The notes under the pieces: generated by a model | What the model was told of the DNA's origin: nothing | Databases searched by the model: none | What the model saw: the letters and a program-made list of their open reading frames with translations, nothing else | Position numbers and translations under genes: made by a program | In this document: positions 1 to 11,226 of the stretch, piece after piece | How the letters are laid out: each line of letters begins with the position of its first letter | Numbering within the stretch: the first letter of the stretch is position 1 | Assembly: GCF_014203755.1 (NCBI RefSeq) | Contig: NZ_JACHJS010000001.1 | Span: 2,294,001-2,358,000, forward strand | From: Saccharothrix violaceirubra | Lineage (GTDB): Bacteria > Actinomycetota > Actinomycetes > Mycobacteriales > Pseudonocardiaceae | Direction of reading: 5' to 3' | Length of the DNA: 64,000 bases

Positions 1-542
1 ACGGCACCCCGGCCGAGGACCCGCTGCGGTCGGTGTTCCTCGACGAGTTGAAGGTCTACGGCTGGTGGCCGCGCGTCCCGCGGCTGATCGGCGTCGCCAA
101 CGGCCTGCCGGAGCGGGGCAACGGCGTGCCGCCCGGCGACGTGGCGCTGGCGGTGGAGACCGGCTGGTTCGCGGGCACGGAGCTGACCACGCAGCCGTCC
201 GGTGAGGCGCGGGTGGCCCGGCTCAAGGGTGCGTTCCAGGACCGCGAGGTCGTCGTCTCCGGACTGTCCGAACTGGACGGTGCACCCGGCGGGACGCTGG
301 AGACGTTCGGCATCGCGGGCGACAAGCTCGCCGCCACCGGCAAGGTGACCGTGCGCCACCGCACGGTCGGCTTCGTGCCCACGGTCAGCGCGGTCGCCGC
401 GGGCACGCTCGACGAGCCTTACGCGCCGATCGACCCGGACAAGAGCGAACTGGACGACTACAAGGTCGCGTCCGCCAACGAACCGCACACCAAGGTCACC
501 GAGGAACTCGGCTCCTGGATCATCGAGCGGCTGCCGCGCTGA
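1..542 (+). CDS. C-terminal part of an alpha/beta-hydrolase-like protein (5' truncated)
   Basis: An open frame enters from the left edge (codons in frame from base 3) and ends at TGA 540-542. The visible 180 residues are the end of a longer protein: the frame reads through without a convincing start, and the GTG at 33 has no ribosome site. Motifs include RLIGVANG near the visible N-terminus, FVPTVSAVAAG, and ASANEPHT before the final ELGSWIIERLP. This combination recalls the C-terminal half of secreted esterase-like alpha/beta hydrolases, where a conserved His lies near the end. That family call is from memory of motif patterns and is uncertain. The catalytic Ser would lie outside the window. 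It converges on the oxidoreductase gene with only 3 nt between the stops. Confidence 0.5.
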   Translation, partial: GTPAEDPLRSVFLDELKVYGWWPRVPRLIGVANGLPERGNGVPPGDVALAVETGWFAGTELTTQPSGEARVARLKGAFQDREVVVSGLSELDGAPGGTLETFGIAGDKLAATGKVTVRHRTVGFVPTVSAVAAGTLDEPYAPIDPDKSELDDYKVASANEPHTKVTEELGSWIIERLPR

Positions 543-545
543 CCG

Positions 546-4005
<3,460 letters not shown>

Positions 4006-4060
4006 GAGGCCGGCTCGGCCCCACAGAGTTCAACCACCCCCTTGTTCGGAGGAAACACCC

Positions 4061-4828
4061 GTGACGGGACTGCTCGAAGGTAAGCGACTGCTGATCACCG
4101 GGGTGATCACGGACGCGTCCATCGCCTTCCACGTGGCCAAGGTGGCCCAGGAGCAGGGCGCCGAGGTCGTGCTCACCGGGTTCGGCCGGCTGAGCCTGGT
4201 CGAGCTGATCGCCAAGCGCCTGCCCCGCCGCGCGCCCGTGGTCGAACTCGACGTGCAGAACCAGGAGCACCTGGACACGCTCGCCGACCGGGTCCGCGAG
4301 CACGTGGACGGCCTCGACGGCGTCGTGCACGCGATCGGCTACGCGCCGCCCAGCTGCCTGGGCGCCCCCTACCTGGAGGCGCCGTGGGAGGACGTGTCGA
4401 CCGCGTTCCACGTGTCCGCCTACTCGTACAAGGCGCTCGTGGCCGCGACGCTGCCGTTGCTGGGCGAGGGCGCGTCCGTCGTCGGTCTGGACTTCGACGC
4501 GCGCCAGGCGTGGCCCGCCTACAACTGGATGGGCGCGGCCAAGGCGGCGTTCGAGTCGATCAACCGCTACCTGGCCCGCGAGGTCGGTCCGCAGGGCATC
4601 CGGGTCAACCTGGTCTCGGCCGGCCCGGTGCGCACGATGGCCGCCAAGTCGATCCCCGGCTTCGCGGAGCTGGAGGCCATGTGGGGCGAGAAGGCCCCGC
4701 TGAGCTGGAACGTCGACGACCCGGCGCCGGTCGCGAAGTCGGTGTGCGGCCTGCTGTCCGACTGGTTCCCGGCCACCACCGGGTCGATCGTGTACGTCGA
4801 CGGCGGCGTGCACTTCCTGGGCCTGTAG
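4061..4828 (+). CDS. inhA: NADH-dependent enoyl-ACP reductase InhA/FabI
   Basis: A 255-residue enoyl-ACP reductase, the last step of each FAS-II elongation cycle. Near-identical InhA landmarks include [20 protein letters not shown] (15-34), DVQN (64-67), Tyr154 and Lys161 in [11 protein letters not shown], and [18 protein letters not shown] 4061 has GGAGGA about 8 nt upstream. The residue aligned with M. tuberculosis Ser94 is Ala91 (HAIGY instead of HSIGF), the change known there to weaken NADH and isoniazid-NAD binding. It is transcribed with fabG and followed by a strong hairpin, so hemH is probably a separate unit. Confidence 0.95.
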   Translation: MTGLLEGKRLLITGVITDASIAFHVAKVAQEQGAEVVLTGFGRLSLVELIAKRLPRRAPVVELDVQNQEHLDTLADRVREHVDGLDGVVHAIGYAPPSCLGAPYLEAPWEDVSTAFHVSAYSYKALVAATLPLLGEGASVVGLDFDARQAWPAYNWMGAAKAAFESINRYLAREVGPQGIRVNLVSAGPVRTMAAKSIPGFAELEAMWGEKAPLSWNVDDPAPVAKSVCGLLSDWFPATTGSIVYVDGGVHFLGL

Positions 4829-4834
4829 GCACCG

Positions 4835-4869
4835 ACCGGGTCGGCGTGGCCTCGGCACGCCGACCCGGT
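4835..4869 (+). terminator. Hairpin terminator after inhA
   Basis: A perfect 14-bp stem (ACCGGGTCGGCGTG, 4835-4848, with its complement at 4856-4869) and a 7-nt loop lie 7 nt after the inhA stop. There is no U-tract, as is usual in high-GC actinomycetes. It separates fabG-inhA from the ferrochelatase gene. Confidence 0.7.
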
Positions 4870-4905
4870 TGCGCGTGGCCCACGTCGCAGGGCCAGGATG
4901 TCCGG

Positions 4906-5925
4906 GTGAGTTACGACGCGCTGCTCTGGCTGTCGTTCGGGGGACCGGAAGGACCCGACGACGTCCGCCCCTTCCTGGAGAACGTGACCCGGGGCCGAGG
5001 CGTCCCGCCCGAGCGGCTCGACGAGGTCGAGCGGCACTACCTGCACTTCGGCGGGGTCTCGCCGATCAACGCGCTCAACCGGGCGGCCATCGCCGCCGTC
5101 GAGCCGCTGCTGGACCTGCCGGTGTACTTCGGCAACCGCAACTGGCACCCGCTGGTCGAGCGGACCCTGGCCGAGATGAAGGACGCGGGCGTCCGCCGTG
5201 CGCTGGTGTTCCCCACGTCCGCCTACGGCGGCTATTCCGCGTGCCGCCAGTACGACGAGGACGTCGAGCGCGCCCGGGCCGCCGTGCCGGACGCCCCCGA
5301 ACTGGTGAAGCTGCGCCAGTTCTTCGACCACCCGCTGTTCGTGGACTCGTTCGCGGACGCGGTCCGGTCCGCCGCCACGCCGTTCGGCGACGACTACCGG
5401 CTGGTGTTCACCGCGCACTCCGTGCCCCTGTCGGCCGACGCCGCCGCCGGTCCGCCCGCCGAGGGCGGCCACCGGTACTCGCGGCAGGTCGCCGAGGCGT
5501 CCCGGTTGGTCGCCTCGCAGGTCGGCGTCGCCGAGTACGACGTCGTCTGGCAGTCGCGGTCCGGTCCGCCGCAGGTCCCGTGGCTGGAGCCGGACATCGT
5601 CGACCACCTGGACGTGCTGCACGCCAAGGGCGTGGCCAACGTCGTGGTGTGCCCGATCGGGTTCGTCAGCGACCACCTCGAGGTCGTGTGGGACCTCGAC
5701 ACCGAGGCCCGTGACCGGGCCGCCGAACTCGGCCTGGGCTTCGGGCGGGCGGCCACGCCCAACGGCGATCCGCGCTTCGCGCAGCTCGTCGCCGAACTCG
5801 TCGCCGAACACGTGTCCGGCGCCCCCGCGCGCAAGCTGTCCGACTTCCCCGCCGCCGGGTGCACGGTGAACGGCGCCCCGTGCGCCCCGCTGTGCTGCGA
5901 ACCGGCCCGCAGGCCCGCGCGGTGA
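4906..5925 (+). CDS. cpfC: Coproporphyrin III ferrochelatase
   Basis: A 339-residue ferrochelatase (hemH/cpfC) that inserts Fe(II) into coproporphyrin III in the actinobacterial coproporphyrin-dependent haem route. It opens with [18 protein letters not shown]. It has the metal-site His in FTAHSVP and the segment [18 protein letters not shown] carrying the catalytic His-Glu region. The C-terminus has four Cys ([14 protein letters not shown]), consistent with the [2Fe-2S] cluster of actinobacterial ferrochelatases. GTG 4906 was chosen because the preceding ATG at 4898 hits a stop after three codons. The position directly after fabG-inhA matches mycobacterial gene order. Its stop overlaps the next start by 4 nt. 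Confidence 0.94.
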   Translation: MSYDALLWLSFGGPEGPDDVRPFLENVTRGRGVPPERLDEVERHYLHFGGVSPINALNRAAIAAVEPLLDLPVYFGNRNWHPLVERTLAEMKDAGVRRALVFPTSAYGGYSACRQYDEDVERARAAVPDAPELVKLRQFFDHPLFVDSFADAVRSAATPFGDDYRLVFTAHSVPLSADAAAGPPAEGGHRYSRQVAEASRLVASQVGVAEYDVVWQSRSGPPQVPWLEPDIVDHLDVLHAKGVANVVVCPIGFVSDHLEVVWDLDTEARDRAAELGLGFGRAATPNGDPRFAQLVAELVAEHVSGAPARKLSDFPAAGCTVNGAPCAPLCCEPARRPAR

Positions 5926-6395
5926 GTGTCGACTTCGCCTGGACGCCTCGGCCGGCCGACTGGTGGGTGGCCCAGCGCACGGCCGTGCCGCTGTTCCGGT
6001 GGGCGCCGCTGTTCGCGTTGGTGCTGTGCGCGACGAGCCTGGTCGTGTTGTGGCTGGACATGCTCGTGCCGGCGGTGTTCGGGCTGGTCCTGGCCTTCGT
6101 GATCTTCGCCGCGGTGCCGATCGGGGTGAGCGCGAACTTCCGCGGCCACCCGCTCGCGGACCGGCCGGTGACCGGCTCGGCCGACGCGCACTCGATGCGC
6201 ATGGTCGTCGGCGACGCGGCCCGCACGGAGCTGGGCTGGGTCGAGGTGCCCGGCTGGACCGAGTCGTCGCGGGTCTTCGTGGTGCGCGCGCCGGGCGACG
6301 GGACGTACGCGATACCGCACCGGGCGTTCGCGGACGCGCAGGCCGTGGCGGCCTTCCGGGCGTTGCTCGTCGAGCACGTCGGCCCGGCCGCGTAA
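5922..6395 (+). CDS. Small membrane protein, YcxB-like C-terminus
   Basis: A 157-residue protein. GTG 5922 overlaps the ferrochelatase stop (GTGA), so it is probably translated by coupling. Two adjacent hydrophobic helices span about residues 26-65 ([17 protein letters not shown] and [20 protein letters not shown]). A soluble tail ends in [20 protein letters not shown], a pattern typical of the YcxB-like domain, whose function is unknown. I infer an inner-membrane protein with a cytoplasmic tail. Its link to haem synthesis rests only on operon position. The stop codon TAA is part of the -10 box proposed for the next gene. Confidence 0.75.
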   Translation: MSVDFAWTPRPADWWVAQRTAVPLFRWAPLFALVLCATSLVVLWLDMLVPAVFGLVLAFVIFAAVPIGVSANFRGHPLADRPVTGSADAHSMRMVVGDAARTELGWVEVPGWTESSRVFVVRAPGDGTYAIPHRAFADAQAVAAFRALLVEHVGPAA

Positions 6396-6398
6396 TCT
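6393..6398 (+). promoter_or_regulatory. -10 box TAATCT, leaderless start of the next gene
   Basis: TAATCT ends 6 nt before GTG 6405. This places the expected +1 at the start codon, and no ribosome site is present. It overlaps the upstream stop codon. Confidence 0.5.
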
Positions 6399-6404
6399 TC
6401 GGTC

Positions 6405-7202
6405 GTGTCCTGTGCGAGTGCGACGCTGGTCGTCTGGACGTCGGCCTGGCTGCATGGTGCGGCCGCGGCGGACGACGTCCTCGACGCCCTGGGTGTCTGG
6501 GCTGATCTGCACGACGTGGTGGCCGACGACGACGGCACCGCCACGGCGCTGGACCTGCCCGGACCCGACGAGTCCGCGGCCGGTGTGGCGTTGCTCCTGG
6601 CGGCGTTGCGCCGGGCCGGTGCCGGGCCGGCGCGGCTGATCCTGCCGGTGCCCGGCGACGTGCGCGGGCTGGGCGGGCGCGGGCCGTTGAGCCAGTGCGC
6701 CCTGCGTGCCGGCCAGGCCGCCGTGCTGCCCGAGATCGGGATCGGCCTGGTGCCCAGGCTCGTCGCGGACGGCGTGCTGCGGTGGACGATCTTCGACCTG
6801 CCGTCGTCGACGCCCGGCGAGCACGTGCCCCTCGGTGAGGCCGAGCACGGGCTGGGGTCGGCGATGCGCGAGGCGGCCACCGCGTTGGTGACCCTGGACG
6901 TGGCGCGGCACCGGCCCAACGTGCGCGAGGAGATCGCCGCGCTGTCGGCCGAGCAGAGCCGGCTGACGTGGCCCGCGGGGATGCCTTCGCGGTCGCTGCG
7001 CGTGCTCCAGCGTGCCGCCGAGGTGAACGCGATCCTCCAGGTCGCGGCGTCCGACGCGCCCGGCGGTGCCGTGTCGGCGTCGGCGACGCAGGCCCGTGAC
7101 GAGGCCCTGCGCCCGCTGTCGGAGGCCGTGCGCCGGGCCCGCCTGGCCGCCGTCGACGAGGCCGTGCGCGTCCTGTCCGACCAGGCCGCCGGCCGCCACT
7201 GA
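6405..7202 (+). CDS. Conserved actinobacterial protein of unknown function
   Basis: A 265-residue soluble protein, GTG start, no ribosome site (see the -10 box at 6393). It is Ala/Leu/Val rich with no membrane helix. Visible stretches include LILPVPGDVRGLGGRGP, QAAVLPEIGIGLVP and, near the C-terminus, a long helical region (RVLQRAAEVNAILQVAA, then ARDEALRPLSEAVRRARLAAV). I recall similar proteins as conserved hypotheticals in actinobacteria but know no function. The TGA at 7200-7202 is also the first part of an extragenic repeat (7201-7310). It is convergent with the PLP decarboxylase gene. Confidence 0.75.
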   Translation: MSCASATLVVWTSAWLHGAAAADDVLDALGVWADLHDVVADDDGTATALDLPGPDESAAGVALLLAALRRAGAGPARLILPVPGDVRGLGGRGPLSQCALRAGQAAVLPEIGIGLVPRLVADGVLRWTIFDLPSSTPGEHVPLGEAEHGLGSAMREAATALVTLDVARHRPNVREEIAALSAEQSRLTWPAGMPSRSLRVLQRAAEVNAILQVAASDAPGGAVSASATQARDEALRPLSEAVRRARLAAVDEAVRVLSDQAAGRH

Positions 7203-7310
7203 AACCCGCGAGTCCTCCACTCGGACACCCTGAAACACGCACTCGGGCACCTTCGAACGAGTGAAACCCGCGAGTTGTGCGTTCAGGCACCGCGAAACGT
7301 GCGTTCGGAC
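7201..7310 (+). repeat. Extragenic repeat cluster, four degenerate units
   Basis: Two alternating half-units repeat. Unit A has the pattern GAAACCCGCGAGT then a CACTCGGACACC-like end (7201-7230 and 7261-7291). Unit B is shorter, GAAACRYGCRYTCGGRC-like (7231-7253 and 7292-7310). The first unit starts within the stop codon of the upstream gene. Related copies lie at 14620-14673 (reverse strand) and 16474-16500. Confidence 0.8.
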
Positions 7311-7313
7311 GGC

Positions 7314-7347
7314 GGTGCGGGCCGGGTCGTCGAACCCGGCCCGCACC
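7314..7347. terminator. Bidirectional hairpin between convergent genes
   Basis: A perfect 14-bp stem (GGTGCGGGCCGGGT with its complement at 7334-7347) and a 6-nt loop lie between the convergent genes ending at 7202 and 7356. It can serve both. Confidence 0.7.
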
Positions 7348-7355
7348 ATCCGCCC

Positions 7356-9104
7356 CTAAGCGAAGCCCCGGTCCGCGAAGTGGGTCGTCGCGGACAGCGC
7401 CCGGCCGCCGAACGTCTGCGACGGCGCCGCGATCGTGGGGGCCACGTGGTCGTCGAACGCGTTGTCGGCGTGCAGGTCCGAGATGAACGCGTCGATCTTC
7501 TCCGGTGTCGCCGACGCCATCAGGAAGATGTGCGCGAGATCCCGGCGGGACATCGGGTCACCGGGTTCCATCAGCATCGACACCGTCGACAGCGACCACT
7601 TCGCCACGATCGCGGAGTTCGGGCGGCGGAACCGGACGGTCAGGGCCAGCGGCGTGCGGTCGATCCACATCCAGCCCGCCGGTTTGCCGGTCGACTCCTT
7701 CTGGGCCTGGAGCCCCAGGAGCTTCTGCTCCAGGTACTCGGCCATGCGCTGGGCGTTGGTGGTCAGCGACACCTGGCGGTCGTAGGAGTTCTTCGCGATG
7801 TGGTCCCACATCACGATCGGCGTGAAGCCGTTGCGCGAACCGGCGAACGTGGTGTCCTGCGAGCCGATGTACTCGGGGTTGTCCGGCGGCTGCATCTGGT
7901 ACTTGACCTTGGTCGCCACGACGCCGCACAGCATCGGTGAACCCATCCACTTGTGACCGCTGCACACGATCGACGACACCATGTCCATCGACGGCACGGT
8001 CGGCGTCGCCGAGCGCAGGCCGAAGTCGAACTCGGGCACCGGCACGGGCGGGTGGTAGTCGTACTTCGGGTTCTCCGCGGCCATGCGCAGGAACGGGAGG
8101 TAGCTGCCGCCCAACGCGCCGTCCACGTGGATCCAGAACCCGCGCCGCCGGTCGCTCTGCCCCTTCTCGTACTCGACGACCCGGTCCACGAGCCCGTGCC
8201 GCTCGAAGATCGGCAGCAGCGTGTCCGCGACCTGGCGCACGTCGTCGTACGCGCCCTTGAACGTGCTGCCCAGGTTCAGGCTCACGATGATCGGGTGGCC
8301 CTTGCCGGCGAAGAACTCGACCAGTTTCGCCAACGCCGCCACGTCGATCGAGCCCGGACCGTACGTCGACGGCTTGCCCTCGGGCCCGCCCTCGGACGGG
8401 ACCTCGTCCGGCCACGGGCCGCCCAGCGGGTTCTCGTCCCGGTAGTGCTCACGGCCGTACCGGCTGAACGTGGGCAAGTCCAGCACGCGCACGGCCTTGG
8501 CGAACGAATAGTGCGTGTCCTGCGAGTAGAACGCGATGGGCTTGTACGCGTTGGGGTTGACGTTCGCGATCATCGGCTCCTGGTAGAGGACCGGCCGGTC
8601 GGTGCCGTCCTCGCCGAGCAGACGCCGCCCGGCCAGGTAGTCGCGGGCGTTCCACAGCGCGTACATGTTGCCCTCGGTGGACCCCATGGACAGCACGTAG
8701 CCCCAGATCGACTCCCGGTTCCTGGGGTCGTAGGCGGCGCCGTGCCACAACGTCGAGAAGTAGTTCAGCACGGCCTGTTCGGCGATCTTGCTGTTGACCT
8801 TGAGCCCGCCGTCCTGGAACGGGTCGCCGATGTTGTTCACGTGCTTGGTCAGGAACCGGGACAGGTCCTGCCGGTAGGCGTTCATGTCCTCGTTGACCTG
8901 ATAGCCGAGCAGGTGGTCGCGGCGGTAGTCCAGGTAGGCGTTGAGCCCGTCGAGCGCCCGCATGCGGGCCGCCGGGTCCAGCGCCTCGGGCCCGAGCTTG
9001 AACTGGTCGGGGTGGGGCGGGGCCGGCGGCACGGCGCTCCACACGTCCTGCGACGGCAGGTCGACTTCCGGGAAGGTCTGGGTGTCGCTCTCGATCCGGG
9101 TCAC
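7356..9104 (-). CDS. Pyridoxal-phosphate-dependent decarboxylase (group II family)
   Basis: A 582-residue fold-type I PLP enzyme. The PLP lysine is in SSIVCSGHKWMGSPM. Upstream are YVLSMGSTEGNMYALWNARDYL (phosphate-binding region) and HVDGALGGSYLPF (Asp that contacts the pyridine nitrogen). It resembles glutamate/histidine/aromatic amino acid decarboxylases, but the substrate cannot be inferred. GTG 9104 overlaps the stop of the M20 dipeptidase gene (GTGA), so the two are coupled and expressed together. A peptidase releasing an amino acid that is then decarboxylated is a reasonable but untested idea. Upstream in-frame codons would run into the dipeptidase frame. Confidence 0.87.
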   Translation of the reverse strand: MTRIESDTQTFPEVDLPSQDVWSAVPPAPPHPDQFKLGPEALDPAARMRALDGLNAYLDYRRDHLLGYQVNEDMNAYRQDLSRFLTKHVNNIGDPFQDGGLKVNSKIAEQAVLNYFSTLWHGAAYDPRNRESIWGYVLSMGSTEGNMYALWNARDYLAGRRLLGEDGTDRPVLYQEPMIANVNPNAYKPIAFYSQDTHYSFAKAVRVLDLPTFSRYGREHYRDENPLGGPWPDEVPSEGGPEGKPSTYGPGSIDVAALAKLVEFFAGKGHPIIVSLNLGSTFKGAYDDVRQVADTLLPIFERHGLVDRVVEYEKGQSDRRRGFWIHVDGALGGSYLPFLRMAAENPKYDYHPPVPVPEFDFGLRSATPTVPSMDMVSSIVCSGHKWMGSPMLCGVVATKVKYQMQPPDNPEYIGSQDTTFAGSRNGFTPIVMWDHIAKNSYDRQVSLTTNAQRMAEYLEQKLLGLQAQKESTGKPAGWMWIDRTPLALTVRFRRPNSAIVAKWSLSTVSMLMEPGDPMSRRDLAHIFLMASATPEKIDAFISDLHADNAFDDHVAPTIAAPSQTFGGRALSATTHFADRGFA

Positions 9105-10489
9105 TTCAGGCCTCCGACACGGCTGAGCAGGACGGCCTCGGCGGTGGTCATCGCCTCCAGCTCGCGGTAGGCGACGCTCTCGTCCGGGCCGTGGATGGAA
9201 CACAGCGGCTCTTCACAGCCCCAGAGGACGATGTCGGCCTCCGGGTTGGCGTGCGCGAACGCGTGCACGAGCGGGATCGACCCGCCTTGCCCGCCGTGCA
9301 CGACCGAGTCGGTCGAGTAGGTGGCCTTCAACGCCTGTTCGGCGGCCACGAAGTAGGGGCCGCCGGTGTTCGCGGCGAACCCGTAGCCGGGGTCGATCGG
9401 GTCGACCGTGACGGCGACGCCCCACGGCGCGTGCGCCTTGATGTGCGCGGTGAGCAGTTCGACGGCCTTGGCCGGGTCCTGGTGGGGCGCGATCCGCATG
9501 CTGATCTTGGCCTTGGCGTGCGCGACGAGGACGTTCGTGGCCTGCGCGTACGACGGCGGGCCGTCGAGGCCGACGACGTTGATCGACGGCTTGCCGTAGA
9601 GGCGTTCGGCGATGGACCGGGTGCCGATCAGCGGCACGCCGTCGAGCAGTCCGGCGTCGCGGCGGAACTGGGACTCGTCCACCGCGGGCCAGCCCAGGGA
9701 GTCCTGGACCAGGCCCTTGACCGCGACGTCGCCGTTGTCGTCGTGCAGCGTCGCCAGGATGCGGGTGAGCGCCATGAACGCGTCGGGCGCCGGACCGCCG
9801 TACATGCCGCTGTGCACGGGCTGCCGCAACGTGTCCACGGAGACGGTGGCGCCGGCGAGGCCGCGCAGGGACGTGGTGATCGTCGGCACGCCCAGGCGCA
9901 CGTTGCCGGTGTCCGCGACCACGATCAGGTCCGCGTGGAACCGCTCGTCGTCGTTGTGCAGGATGTAGTCCTCCAGCACGCCCCGGCCGATCTCCTCCTC
10001 GCCCTCGATGACGATCTTGAGGTTGACCGGGATCTTTCCGGCCAACGCGCGGACGACGCCCAGGTGCATGCACACGCCGGACTTGTCGTCGGCCGTGCCG
10101 CGCCCGTAGAGCCGGGTGTTCGGAGGTTCGCCGATCTGCTTCGGCTGGAACGGCGCGGTGATCTTCCACTCGTTGTCGTCGGCGGGCTGCACGTCGTAGT
10201 GCGCGTAGAGCAGGACGGTGCGCGCGCCCACCGGGCCGTCGTGTCGGGCGTACACCAGGGGAGTGGTGGTCTTGCCGCCGTGGCTGACCGTGATCGCCTG
10301 CGTGTGGATGCCGGCGCCCTGGAAGAACTCGATGATCTTGGTGCGGGCGTTCTCGAGGTCGCCCTCGTGCCCCGGTGCGTTGATGCTGGGAATCGCCACC
10401 AGCGTTTTCAGGTCCTCTTGCAGCGCGGGCACCAGATCGTGGACGACCTTGGCGAGGTCGAGCTGCTCGGAGGCGATGACATCGCTCAT
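9101..10489 (-). CDS. M20 family dipeptidase
   Basis: A 462-residue cytosolic zinc dipeptidase of the CNDP/ArgE/DapE class. Metal ligands are visible: LLYAHYDVQP (His and the catalytic Asp), GRGTADDKSG (bridging Asp), EGEEEIG (catalytic Glu pair) and a late His in PLCSIHGPDE. The dimerisation lid domain lies at about 215-340 (LRQPVHSGMYGGPAPD). ATG 10489 has GGGAG 6 nt upstream. The longer frame upstream has no family similarity. It is first in a two-gene operon with the PLP decarboxylase. Confidence 0.92.
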   Translation of the reverse strand: MSDVIASEQLDLAKVVHDLVPALQEDLKTLVAIPSINAPGHEGDLENARTKIIEFFQGAGIHTQAITVSHGGKTTTPLVYARHDGPVGARTVLLYAHYDVQPADDNEWKITAPFQPKQIGEPPNTRLYGRGTADDKSGVCMHLGVVRALAGKIPVNLKIVIEGEEEIGRGVLEDYILHNDDERFHADLIVVADTGNVRLGVPTITTSLRGLAGATVSVDTLRQPVHSGMYGGPAPDAFMALTRILATLHDDNGDVAVKGLVQDSLGWPAVDESQFRRDAGLLDGVPLIGTRSIAERLYGKPSINVVGLDGPPSYAQATNVLVAHAKAKISMRIAPHQDPAKAVELLTAHIKAHAPWGVAVTVDPIDPGYGFAANTGGPYFVAAEQALKATYSTDSVVHGGQGGSIPLVHAFAHANPEADIVLWGCEEPLCSIHGPDESVAYRELEAMTTAEAVLLSRVGGLK

Positions 10490-11213
10490 CCCGTGCTCCC
10501 TGTGTCGGGTACGGGTACGAGCCTGAGCCGGGGTCGCGGAGGGCGCCGGCCGACATGGCCAGACCACCCGCCTCGACCTCCCGTCGGGTGACCAGGTCTG
10601 CGGACGGTAAGCGGGCGGGGTCGTCACCGACCCCGCCCGTCCATCACCCGGTCCGCCATACCGGCCATGCGCACCTGGGATGCCCGCCGGTCGGATGGGT
10701 GAAACCACGATTTCCGGGTGACGCCGGTCTCACCCGAGGCGATCTCGACGGGACTTCGCCGGTGGCCGGTCGTGGCGTCGGGCCGGGAGTGCGTTGGGTG
10801 CGGAGTGCGTTGGGTGCGGTCGGCCATCGGGTCGTTGGTGCGGCCGGGTAGTGGGTGCTGAAGGGTCCGGCTGGGCTGTGCCAGGAGTGGCCGGGGTGCG
10901 GCCGGGTTGGACCGGGCAGGGTGCGCTGGGATGTGCCGGATGCACCCGGGTCGGGCTGGGTCTGGTCGGGCTGGGCTGGGTGCGGTCGGGTCGGGTTGGC
11001 TGGGTCCGGTCCGGTCCGGTCCGGTCGGGTTGGGTCATCGGGGACGTCGAGGGCCCGGCAGGTGGGAACGGGCAGTCTGCGGGCAGGGCCGGACGGTCGC
11101 GGTCCGGCCTCCGCAAAGCTTCCGGTCCGTCCCCAGATCGTCACCGGTGCTTTCCTCGTCGAGACCACGCCACCTGGAGTCCGCTCCACGTCGACCGGGG
11201 TCGTGGGAGTGCG
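10490..11213. other. Long spacer between divergent genes, no gene supported
   Basis: Open frames here on both strands give only Pro/Arg/Gly-rich translations forced by the base composition, so I call none. It holds a 12-bp hairpin with TCAC loop (CGGGCGGGGTCG, 10612-10623, pairing with 10628-10639) and a strongly G-rich block (10786-11029). The remainder shows nothing recognisable beyond the promoter of the AAA ATPase at its right end. Confidence 0.6.
10786..11029 (+). repeat. G-rich low-complexity block with short tandem repeats
   Basis: It begins with a perfect 16-bp tandem duplication (GGAGTGCGTTGGGTGC at 10786-10801 and 10802-10817). It continues as imperfect GGGTGCGG/GGGTCGGGCTGG motifs and contains four perfect GGTCC pentamers (11003-11022). 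G greatly exceeds C on the + strand, with many GGG tracts, so G-quadruplex formation is possible. Confidence 0.75.
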
Positions 11214-11219
11214 TACGTT
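11214..11219 (+). promoter_or_regulatory. -10 box TACGTT, leaderless start of the AAA ATPase
   Basis: TACGTT ends 7 nt before GTG 11227 with no ribosome site between. This fits a leaderless transcript and supports that start. Confidence 0.5.
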
Positions 11220-11226
11220 CGGACAC

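Noticed and set aside
7201..7310. CRISPR array
   Set aside because: Units are degenerate, contiguous and lack regular spacers of constant length; no cas genes.
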